This document shows, one piece after another, positions 24,838 through 31,962 of a DNA stretch of 64,000 nt. The translations under genes were made by a program, and so were the position numbers. Origin of the DNA: JAIWNK01 sp964453115 (GTDB lineage Bacteria; Chloroflexota; Anaerolineae; Anaerolineales; Anaerolineaceae); NCBI GenBank assembly GCA_964453115.1, contig CAYVRT010000018.1:1-64000 (forward strand), in the 5' to 3' direction. The first letter of the stretch is position 1. Every line of letters starts with the position of its first letter. The notes beneath the pieces were generated by a model that did no database searches, was not told where the DNA came from, and worked only from the letters and a program-made list of their open reading frames with translations.

Positions 24838-26514
24838 ATGCGCAAACACCGTTCATTGTTGATTGTTTTCGCCGTGCTGGCACTACTTTCCAGCGCCTGC
24901 TTTTGCGGCCTGTTCGATGAAGAGGAAGGCGAAGAATACCTCAACCCCGCCCCTGGCGAGGTCGAGGAGGATGAAGACCCCCTCCAACCCACACAACCGG
25001 CAATTGTGCCGGGCAGGTCACAATCCGATATTGGCTTCCGTCCCAGCCCGCATGGCTTCAGTTTTGAGAACTATGGAGAAGACACCGAAAACCTGACCGC
25101 TGCCGAACTGCAACGCATGTTCGGCGACCAGGTTTGTTCCTCCATGCGCAATGGCGAATGCATCCTCACCCCGCCGGCGCGCCAATGGATGGAGGAAATG
25201 AACGATGACATGAGCGGCGGTCACTGTGAAGGCATGGCGGCCCTCAGCCTGCTCATGTATACCGGCGAGGTTCCCCCGCAGCTCTTTGGTGGTGATACTG
25301 CATCCGAGCTGGACCTGGATAACACCGAATTGCAACGCGAAATTGCCTACTGGTGGGCCACCCAGGCCACCTCACCCACAGTGGATCGCCTGATTACCGG
25401 CAGCCCAAGTGACATTCTGGATGTCTTGCTGCAAATGGATGCCCACCAGGAAACGTACACGATTGGCATTTATCAGCCCGATGGCAGCGATGGACATGCC
25501 ATTACCCCCTTCGCCGTCGAAGATCAGGGCGGCGGCGTCTATCACGTCCTGGTTTATGACAACAACCTGCCGGGTGAAACTCGCATCCTGACGATTGACC
25601 GCACCGCCAACACATGGTCTTACGAAGCATCCATCAACCCCAGCGAAGAATCGGAACTATACGAAGGGGATGCAGAAACCCAAACCCTCGATTTGACCCC
25701 CACTTCACCGCGCCAGCTCATTCAACAATGCCCTTTTTGCGACGAGGATGAAAATGCGCACCTGACCCACGGCCTGGCCGCACAACCCCCAACCTACAAC
25801 TACATCTTTATGGATGGAGAAGGACATGTGCTGATCAGTGATGGCGATGGCCGCCGCTTGGGCTACAGCAATGGCAAACTCTACCAGGAAATCCCCGGTG
25901 CAAAAGCGGTTTCAATCAAAACCGGGCCCGGCGATGACCTGACCGACCCAATTTACTGGCTGCCACAAGGCATGGAAATCTTCGCCACCCTGGATGGCAG
26001 CGCACTCTCTCAAGAATCCTCCAGCGACCTGGTGCTGATTGGCCCTGGCTACAGTTTTGGCATCGAGGACATTTCCCTTGAACCCGGACAGGTGGATGAG
26101 GCCTATTTCTCCCCCAACGATGGCTTCCTCTCCTACACCACCGAACGCAGCGAATCGCCTAATATTGTGATTGGGATTGAAGAAGCAACCGCTGATTTCT
26201 ATTTCGAGATTCAGGGCATGGATCTGGAAAATGGCGGCGAATTCAATATCCTGCTCAACGTCCAGGATGGTGACCTGATCATCAACGCCGAAAAGCTGAC
26301 CAATGTTGGTAGTTTCACGCTCTATCTTTCGCGCTACGATGAGGACAGCGAACAGATATTTTATGCCGATGACCTGGAGTTGGCCGCTGGCTCCATTGTC
26401 TACATCTACTACGGCGAATGGACAACCGATGGAAGTCAGTTGTTCATTGGCGTAGATTTGGATGGCGATGATGAGATTGATGAAACCTATGAAGTCAGTG
26501 ACGAAGACTACTGA
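24838..26514 (+). CDS. Lipoprotein with putative papain-like Cys-His-Asn triad
   Basis: 558 aa. The signal peptide ends in a Cys-rich lipobox region (LSSACFCG), followed by an acidic, Pro-rich linker. The domain at about 65-300 has GGHCEGMAALSLLMY (Cys130), DGHAITPFAVE (His220) and VYDNNLPGET (Asp241/Asn242). This order and spacing resemble papain-like or transglutaminase-like cysteine hydrolases; the assignment is inference. The C-terminal half (about 310-558) appears beta-rich with no recognised domain, and ends in acidic VDLDGDDEIDETYEV. An untested alternative is that the Cys is structural. It lies 14 bases after the rsmI-like gene and overlaps a convergent regulator gene by seven bases. 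Confidence 0.75.
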   Translation: MRKHRSLLIVFAVLALLSSACFCGLFDEEEGEEYLNPAPGEVEEDEDPLQPTQPAIVPGRSQSDIGFRPSPHGFSFENYGEDTENLTAAELQRMFGDQVCSSMRNGECILTPPARQWMEEMNDDMSGGHCEGMAALSLLMYTGEVPPQLFGGDTASELDLDNTELQREIAYWWATQATSPTVDRLITGSPSDILDVLLQMDAHQETYTIGIYQPDGSDGHAITPFAVEDQGGGVYHVLVYDNNLPGETRILTIDRTANTWSYEASINPSEESELYEGDAETQTLDLTPTSPRQLIQQCPFCDEDENAHLTHGLAAQPPTYNYIFMDGEGHVLISDGDGRRLGYSNGKLYQEIPGAKAVSIKTGPGDDLTDPIYWLPQGMEIFATLDGSALSQESSSDLVLIGPGYSFGIEDISLEPGQVDEAYFSPNDGFLSYTTERSESPNIVIGIEEATADFYFEIQGMDLENGGEFNILLNVQDGDLIINAEKLTNVGSFTLYLSRYDEDSEQIFYADDLELAAGSIVYIYYGEWTTDGSQLFIGVDLDGDDEIDETYEVSDEDY

Positions 26515-26879
26515 ACCTGGAGTCGCTGTGCCAGTTCCTTCAACTGCGAAAAGCTAATCGGTTTAATCAGCACCAAATCGCACAAATCGTTCAACGTATC
26601 AGCCATTGCCGGGTCTGCTGTTGCCAGGATCACCCGGCTGCGCGCAAGATGCGGGCTACTGCGAATTTGTTGCAGCAGATCATCGCCCGAGCGCCCTGGC
26701 ATGTGCAAATCCAGCACAACCAAGCCCGGTGAACGCGCTTGCAGCGCATCACCGGCCACCCATCCGTCATGAAAAACAGCCACATCAAACCCCGAAGCGC
26801 GCAAGGCTTGCTCAAACACCAGGCTCGTTTTTTTGTCGTCCTCCACCACCAGCGCCAAACGAGGCTCAAATTCAATCAT
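26508..26879 (-). CDS. Single-domain response regulator
   Basis: 123 aa, a lone receiver domain. The acidic pocket (VVEDD), the phospho-acceptor Asp (LVVLDLHMPG), the Thr/Ser switch (ILATADPA) and the Lys (LIKPIS) are present. There is no DNA-binding output, so it should act by protein contact or in a phosphorelay. Its start overlaps the end of the upstream kinase gene by eight bases, making that kinase the likely partner. Confidence 0.93.
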   Translation of the reverse strand: MIEFEPRLALVVEDDKKTSLVFEQALRASGFDVAVFHDGWVAGDALQARSPGLVVLDLHMPGRSGDDLLQQIRSSPHLARSRVILATADPAMADTLNDLCDLVLIKPISFSQLKELAQRLQVQ

Positions 26880-28632
26880 TTTTCCCCCGCTTCAACGACA
26901 AAATTACCGTAAACATGCTGCCCTGCCCTGGCGTGCTATCCACAGCAAGCTGCCCTTGCATCAAATCTACCAGCTGTCTGACAATCGAAAGCCCCAGACC
27001 CGAACCGCTATAAGGCCGGGTACGGCTCTCGTCCACCTGTCGAAACGGCTCAAAAATGATCTGCTGTGCGTCCAGTGGAATCCCAATTCCTGTATCACGG
27101 ACTTCAAAGGCCCAGTGCTGTGCATCGGGGCAGAAGAAGCGCAGCCGCACCTGACCATGCTCGGTAAACTTGACCCCATTGCTGAGCAAGTTTGCCAGCA
27201 CCTGCCGCAGCCAATAAAAATCGCCCATGACCGTCTCGGGCATGGCCGGGTCCACTTCAATCAACAAAACCAGGCCCTTTTTGGTTGCCGCCAATGCCGC
27301 CGAAGTGCGCGCTGCCTCAGCCAGGTCGCGCACCTTAAAGGGACGCTCGTGCATCACGACCCGTCCGCTCTCAATCTGCGCCTGACCGATCAGATTCTCG
27401 ATAAAGCCCAGCAGCTGATTGGAGCTATCCATAATCTCACGCGCAGCATTTTTCTGCTCCTGATTCATTTCGCCAAACACTTCCTCGCGCAACATATCGG
27501 CAAAACCAATAATTGCCCCCAACGGCGTGCGCAGGTCGTGGCTGACATTTGCCAGCAATTGTGTCTTCATCCGATTGGTTTCTAGCAGTTGCTGTTCAGC
27601 CTCTTTCCGGGTTGTTACGTCGCGCAACAAGACTAAATGTCCTGCCACCCGTCCATGTCCCTCGTGCAGTACAACCAACCGCCCCTCCATCCAGCGGCGC
27701 GGCTCATTTTTGAGGCTCCATAACACTTCCAATTGCGTTTCGCCGCCTTGCTGAATGGCCTGCCACAGCGTCAGATACGCTGCCAGCCAATTCTCCGCCG
27801 ATTGGCCCATCTGTAAGGGCTTTTCTGAAAAGAGACCATAGGCCGCCGGGTTGGCACCCACCAATCGTTTTTGCAAATCCAGCACCAAAACTGCATCCGG
27901 CAAATTCTCAAACAAACGGTCATAGGCCACTGGCAACAAATCCAGCAATTGATAGCGAAAAATGCCAATTGCCACCAGCACACCCGTCAAGGTAAATGCA
28001 AGCGGCGTCAGGTCAATTCCCTTTAACGGGCTAAGCCCCGTCAAATACAGGATGTTGCCCACCCAGGGCAAAAGCGCCGCAACCACCAACATCACCGCCT
28101 GCCAGCGATAAATATTCGCCGAACGAAGAACAGAACGCGACAAAACAAAGGAACCGTACAGCAAGGTCAGGTAAGCAAATGCTGCAATCAACCATACAGC
28201 CGGGCCATGCCCATAAAGCATCACTGTGCCCAAGGCATTCTCAGCCATGGTCAACGTCGGCCACACCAGCCCATGCCAATCATTCGTCGCCGCCAGTACC
28301 GTCACCAACAGCGGCACGCTCCATAGCGCATAGACCCCGCGCGAGGCCGCCCACCCCGATGTGCGGCTATACTGGACAGCAAAAAGCATAAACAATAACG
28401 AGGTTGAAGTGACACTGATGTAACTGACCTGTGACCAGAGAACCTTGACAGATGCTTCTGTTGCAGCCAGTTCGGCTGCATTGGTAATGCCCCACCAACT
28501 CACCGAGAGCATCATAATCACAAAATACAGCCCGCCAGGCATCTTTCGTCGCTGCCAGGTATACAGTGCCAGGGATAGCGCCACTACACCCGCCACAACA
28601 AATAAAGCAACTACAATGTTTCTCAAAGTCAA
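26872..28632 (-). CDS. Membrane histidine kinase with 7TM and PAS domains
   Basis: 586 aa. Seven hydrophobic helices at the N-terminus (about 5-225) match the histidine-kinase N-terminal 7TM region. A PAS domain (about 230-345, DAVLVLDLQKRLVGANPAA), HisKA with LLANVSHDLRTPLGAIIGF and HATPase_c with LLSNGVKFT, DTGIGIPLDAQQIIFEPF and GSGLGLSIVRQL follow. It is a sensor of a membrane or small-molecule signal paired with the single-domain regulator immediately downstream. The upstream region faces the tRNA-Met gene. Confidence 0.93.
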   Translation of the reverse strand: MTLRNIVVALFVVAGVVALSLALYTWQRRKMPGGLYFVIMMLSVSWWGITNAAELAATEASVKVLWSQVSYISVTSTSLLFMLFAVQYSRTSGWAASRGVYALWSVPLLVTVLAATNDWHGLVWPTLTMAENALGTVMLYGHGPAVWLIAAFAYLTLLYGSFVLSRSVLRSANIYRWQAVMLVVAALLPWVGNILYLTGLSPLKGIDLTPLAFTLTGVLVAIGIFRYQLLDLLPVAYDRLFENLPDAVLVLDLQKRLVGANPAAYGLFSEKPLQMGQSAENWLAAYLTLWQAIQQGGETQLEVLWSLKNEPRRWMEGRLVVLHEGHGRVAGHLVLLRDVTTRKEAEQQLLETNRMKTQLLANVSHDLRTPLGAIIGFADMLREEVFGEMNQEQKNAAREIMDSSNQLLGFIENLIGQAQIESGRVVMHERPFKVRDLAEAARTSAALAATKKGLVLLIEVDPAMPETVMGDFYWLRQVLANLLSNGVKFTEHGQVRLRFFCPDAQHWAFEVRDTGIGIPLDAQQIIFEPFRQVDESRTRPYSGSGLGLSIVRQLVDLMQGQLAVDSTPGQGSMFTVILSLKRGKND

Positions 28633-28728
28633 AGGATGGCTCCCAGGTTAAATTTCCGCTAATGGCCTTACTATATCAGATTTGGAAAACAAAAACAAGC
28701 AAAGCGCAGCCCCACTTTGAACAGAGCG

Positions 28729-28737
28729 TGCTATAAT
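28729..28737 (+). promoter_or_regulatory. Extended -10 promoter of tRNA-Met
   Basis: TGCTATAAT, with TTGAAC nine bases upstream of the hexamer and no -35 at 17 bp. The expected start is near 28744, leaving about 14 bases of 5' leader before the mature tRNA. Confidence 0.6.
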
Positions 28738-28757
28738 GGGGACGCTCCGCATTGTGC

Positions 28758-28829
28758 GGGCCCGTAGCTCAATGGCAGAGCACGCGGCTCATAACCGCTG
28801 GGTTGATGGTTCGAATCCATCCGGGCCCA
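28758..28829 (+). tRNA. tRNA-Met (CAU)
   Basis: Cloverleaf read directly: acceptor GGGCCCG (28758-28764) pairs with CGGGCCC (28822-28828), discriminator A at 28829. D-arm GCTC/GAGC (28767-28781), anticodon stem with CAT at 28790-28792, T-arm GATGG/CCATC around TTCGAAT. CCA is not encoded. The acceptor starts with a normal G-C pair and the anticodon stem lacks three G-C pairs in the initiator pattern, so elongator Met is favoured; a lysidine-modified Ile(CAU) cannot be excluded. The region 28633-28757 upstream holds only the promoter and the kinase gene's upstream sequence. Confidence 0.95.
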
Positions 28830-29003
28830 TTGTCTTGATGGCCCCCGTCGAGGGGGTGCGATTCGAATCCATCCGGGCCCATTGTGTTGATGTCCCCCGT
28901 CGAGGGGGTGCGATTCGAATCCATCCGGGCCCATTGTGTTGATGTCCCCCGTCGAGGGGGTGCGATTCGAATCCATCCGGGCCCATTGTCTTGATGGCCC
29001 CCG
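28810..29003 (+). repeat. Tandem 52-base repeats carrying copies of the tRNA-Met 3' end
   Basis: Four units start at 28810, 28862, 28914 and 28966, exactly 52 bases apart; the last is truncated after 38 bases. Each begins with the 20 bases from the T-loop through the discriminator (TTCGAATCCATCCGGGCCCA). The first copy is inside the functional tRNA. The linkers contain a CCCCC-GTCGA-GGGGG hairpin. Linkers 2 and 3 share two base changes, whereas 1 and 4 match over their common part. The 5' half of the T-stem is not repeated, so only the first unit can form a T-arm. The rest of the gap to the P450 stop at 29021 is unremarkable. Confidence 0.95.
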
Positions 29004-29020
29004 ATGAACGCGATTGTTAA

Positions 29021-30361
29021 TCAAAGAAAATGCGCCCGCATGTGCAGGCCATGCGTCGGACGGAGCGTCACCAACGGCGCTGCCGAAACAGCCTGCTCAT
29101 CCAGCAATTCCAGCCGCACCCGCTGTGTCACCGCCGCCAGAATCAACTGCGCCTCAATCTGTGCGAACTGATGTCCAATGCACAGGCGCGGCCCACCGCC
29201 AAACGGGATAAAACTGTAACGCGGTCGCCCCTTCTCCATCTCCTCCGCAAAGCGTTGCGGGTCAAAAACCTCGGCATTCGGCCAGTAAGCCGGATGACGA
29301 TGCAAAACATACGGACTGAGAATAATCAACGAGCGCGGCGGAATTACCACCCCATCCAGTTCATCGGCCTCTACTGATTGCCGGGTAATTAACCAGGCAG
29401 GGGGATACAAGCGCAACGCCTCATTAAACACCTGCCCCGTCCAGCGCAGGCCAGCCAAATCGGCGCTCATTGGCAGCCGATTGCCCAGCTGCGCCACCTC
29501 TTGATGGAGCGTTTGCCATACATGCGGATTGCGGGCCAGCAAATACCAGCTCCAGGTCAGGCTGCTTGCCACAGTTTCATGCCCAGCAATCAAGAGCGTA
29601 ATCACCTCATCGCGCACTTCCTGCTGCGAAAGCGCCGCTCCTGTTTCGGGGTCACGCGCTTTCAGCAACATCCCCAGCATATCCTCGCCCGCATCCATCT
29701 GCGCCTGCCGTTCCGCCATCAATGCATAGACTGCGGCATTCAAATCGGACAGGGCACGGCGAAAACGACGGTTGCGCGGGGTTGGCAACCACAGCGGCGG
29801 CGTAACCAGGTTCTGCGCCTGATAGACAATATGATCCAGCGCCGTCAGTGTCGCCTGCGTCAGGCGCTGCGCCGAGCGGCTCAAATCCATGCTAAAAAGC
29901 GCCTTACCGACCACCTCCAACGTCAGGCGCATCATCTCCTGGTCAATATCCAGGGTCTCGCCACGCTGTGCGGCAGCCTGCCACTGCTCCAACATCCGCT
30001 CCACGGCTGGAATCACGACCCCATCCAACGCCACAAGGCGCGAGCGCGCAAACGCTGGCTGTTGCAGCCGCCGGTTACGGAACCACAATTCACCATCGCT
30101 GGTTAACAAACCGCGTCCGGTCACCTGCGCCAACGAATTGTATTGAATGGTATTCTTGGTGTAATTACGATGATTATCCTGCAAAATATACCGCACCCAT
30201 TCAGCACGGTTGACCAGGAAGGCCTGCACATTGCCAACTGAAAAACGCACCAGGTCGCCCTGCTGAGCGCAATCGAGCAAAAAGGCAGGCGTATTGGCGC
30301 GAATCTGCCCCAGGCGGGGTAGCAAGTCCGGGCCGGTGATAGTTGGAACAGCAGCAATCAT
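29021..30361 (-). CDS. Cytochrome P450
   Basis: 446 aa from ATG 30361, which has GGAGG six bases upstream. The heme-ligand loop is FGGGPRLCIGHQFA, the oxygen-activating I-helix AGHETVASS, and the K-helix EALR. PERF-type residues precede the heme region (FDPQRF). It is likely a soluble bacterial monooxygenase needing a ferredoxin or other redox partner, none of which is nearby. The style resembles class II-like bacterial P450s such as the CYP102/CYP4-related group, but the substrate is unknown. It follows a lipoprotein gene by 31 bases on the same strand. Confidence 0.96.
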   Translation of the reverse strand: MIAAVPTITGPDLLPRLGQIRANTPAFLLDCAQQGDLVRFSVGNVQAFLVNRAEWVRYILQDNHRNYTKNTIQYNSLAQVTGRGLLTSDGELWFRNRRLQQPAFARSRLVALDGVVIPAVERMLEQWQAAAQRGETLDIDQEMMRLTLEVVGKALFSMDLSRSAQRLTQATLTALDHIVYQAQNLVTPPLWLPTPRNRRFRRALSDLNAAVYALMAERQAQMDAGEDMLGMLLKARDPETGAALSQQEVRDEVITLLIAGHETVASSLTWSWYLLARNPHVWQTLHQEVAQLGNRLPMSADLAGLRWTGQVFNEALRLYPPAWLITRQSVEADELDGVVIPPRSLIILSPYVLHRHPAYWPNAEVFDPQRFAEEMEKGRPRYSFIPFGGGPRLCIGHQFAQIEAQLILAAVTQRVRLELLDEQAVSAAPLVTLRPTHGLHMRAHFL

Positions 30362-30392
30362 CTTTTGCCTCCATCGAGCCAATGGCACATGA

Positions 30393-31376
30393 CTAACGCA
30401 CCCACAAATCAAATTGGTCCAACTGCACCGTCAAGTTTTGGGTCTTGTCCGCACCAATGAAGAGGCCCATCCAGCCCGAAGCAAAGGTACTATCTTCCAC
30501 CTGCCCCATCTTCACGCCATTGACATACAACGTCAGACGGTTGCCTTCAGCCAACACACCCACGCGGTTGGTCTGCATCGCCCCGGCCTGAATAGCCGGG
30601 TTGGCCGTCCAATAGACATGCGTTGTCCAATTACCATCCGGCTTGATAGAACCATCCCATTCCGCAATTCGATACTTGCCATCACAGCTGATGCCAAGCA
30701 AATAGCCGCGATTGGCAGGCGATTTTTCCGGCACGCGCACAAACAGGCCAAAATGGTCACTGCCAGAGCAGGCCTCAAAACGCCCGGTCACCTCGACATA
30801 GAAATTATTGGTTGGGCCATAGGTCGTCAGCCGCCAGCCGTCCGTCTCAGTCAGGGCTGTGAGGAGCATCATCCCATCGCGAAACGTCACCGAAGTATAG
30901 GCATCCTGACCGGTCGGCCAGGCATCGCCATTGGTCATCGCATCCGTGTAGGTCGGTGCGCCCAACCCCTGCCGAATGTCATCGGCCGTCAGGGTTGGCG
31001 AAGGCAGCGGCGTCAGCGTCGCCGTTGCTGGAACCAGTGTAACCGTTGGAGAAACCGCCGGTGCTTCAGAGGTCGGCGTTTTGAACACTGATGGTTTGGT
31101 CGCCGTAGCCTGCGGCAATTCCCCTGCCGAGGCAGGCGTATTGGTAACCACCATGGGGGTTTGGGTAACATCCCCCGTCAACACAACCGTTGGTACCTGC
31201 GGGGCGGTTGGCTGCACCTCCAGCGCAACGGTTGGCGTCGGCTGCGCAGTCAAGATTTGTGCCACCAGCGTGGCCTGCTCTGCCTCCGAGGGCCCGGTTG
31301 GGGTTGTGCCGCCCAAAAGTGAACAGCTGCTCAATAGCAAAGCCATTATCATCCATATCGCAAGTTGCTTTTTCAT
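30393..31376 (-). CDS. Lipoprotein with Thr/Pro/Val-rich stalk and beta-sandwich-like domain
   Basis: 327 aa. The signal ends in LLLSSCSLLGG (lipobox). Residues about 25-130 are a low-complexity Thr/Pro/Ala/Val stalk. The C-terminal 190 residues (DDIRQGLGAP to QFDLWVR) resemble concanavalin/LamG-like sandwich domains used for binding (FYVEVTGRFEACSGSDHFGLFVR, LYVNGVKMGQV). It should be anchored outside the membrane and bind sugar or another surface ligand; this is an inference. It lies immediately upstream of the P450 gene in the same direction. Confidence 0.8.
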   Translation of the reverse strand: MKKQLAIWMIMALLLSSCSLLGGTTPTGPSEAEQATLVAQILTAQPTPTVALEVQPTAPQVPTVVLTGDVTQTPMVVTNTPASAGELPQATATKPSVFKTPTSEAPAVSPTVTLVPATATLTPLPSPTLTADDIRQGLGAPTYTDAMTNGDAWPTGQDAYTSVTFRDGMMLLTALTETDGWRLTTYGPTNNFYVEVTGRFEACSGSDHFGLFVRVPEKSPANRGYLLGISCDGKYRIAEWDGSIKPDGNWTTHVYWTANPAIQAGAMQTNRVGVLAEGNRLTLYVNGVKMGQVEDSTFASGWMGLFIGADKTQNLTVQLDQFDLWVR

Positions 31377-31444
31377 CTCTCTCTCCTTTTGGAAAAACGA
31401 GTCTTACAGCCAAGACGTAGACCAGAACAGACAAGTTCCCCGGT

Positions 31445-31930
31445 CTAGAGTTTATAGCCAATCATGCGCAAGAAGCCCTTGCGCCAGGCAATCCCTTCCT
31501 CACGCTCAATGCCAAGCGGCCTTTGCCCATCCAGGACGCCCAGAATGCCGCGCCCCTCGCCCTGCGCAGCAATCACAACCTGCGTCGGGTTAGCCGTTGC
31601 GCAAAAGATGTGGCACACCTCCGGTGCTGCCTGGACTGCCTTAAGGACATTGATCGGGTAAAAGCCCTCGCCCAGGAAAATGATGAAGCTATGCCCGGCA
31701 CCAAGCGCCAGGGCGTTGCGCTGTGCCAGCTCGATCAATGCCGAGTCGTTCCCGCTCCAGCGGATCAACCGCTCCCCTGAGGCCTCGCAGAATGCCAATC
31801 CAAAGTGAATGCCCGGCACACTGTTCACCAAGGCCTCGTGCAAGTCTTCCACCGTCTTGATGAAGTGCGCCTGCCCCAAAATGAAGTTCAACGCCTCCGG
31901 CTTTTCAATTGTCACAAGTTCCAGTTCCAT
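31445..31930 (-). CDS. Adenosine-specific kinase family protein (PF04008 type)
   Basis: 161 aa. The whole protein matches the small single-domain family first seen in thermophilic archaea: EALNFILGQAHFIKTVEDLHEALV, FCEASGERLIRWSGND, GHSFIIFLGEGFYPINVLKAV, CHIFCATANPTQVV and GRGILGVLDG. Members are proposed to bind AMP/adenosine, but the physiological reaction is poorly defined, so the name is kept at family level. An AAGGAG site precedes the ATG. It stands alone with its own promoter at the end of a membrane-protein gene. Confidence 0.9.
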   Translation of the reverse strand: MELELVTIEKPEALNFILGQAHFIKTVEDLHEALVNSVPGIHFGLAFCEASGERLIRWSGNDSALIELAQRNALALGAGHSFIIFLGEGFYPINVLKAVQAAPEVCHIFCATANPTQVVIAAQGEGRGILGVLDGQRPLGIEREEGIAWRKGFLRMIGYKL

Positions 31931-31954
31931 CGCCCAAACTCCTTTCTATCCTTG

Positions 31955-31960
31955 ATTATA
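31955..31960 (-). promoter_or_regulatory. -10 element upstream of the adenosine-specific kinase-like gene
   Basis: Minus-strand TATAAT, 24 bases upstream of the start codon. A ribosome site lies between. Confidence 0.45.
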
Positions 31961-31962
31961 GA

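Noticed and set aside
28810..29003. The 52-base repeats as a second CRISPR array
   Set aside because: There is no variable spacer: whole units are near-identical and begin with the tRNA 3' end.
28731..29024. A 97-codon minus-strand frame across the tRNA and its repeats
   Set aside because: It is antisense to tRNA-Met and its repeated ends; the translation (GPDGFE and MDSNHQPSG type) is the familiar artefact of tRNA antisense calling.
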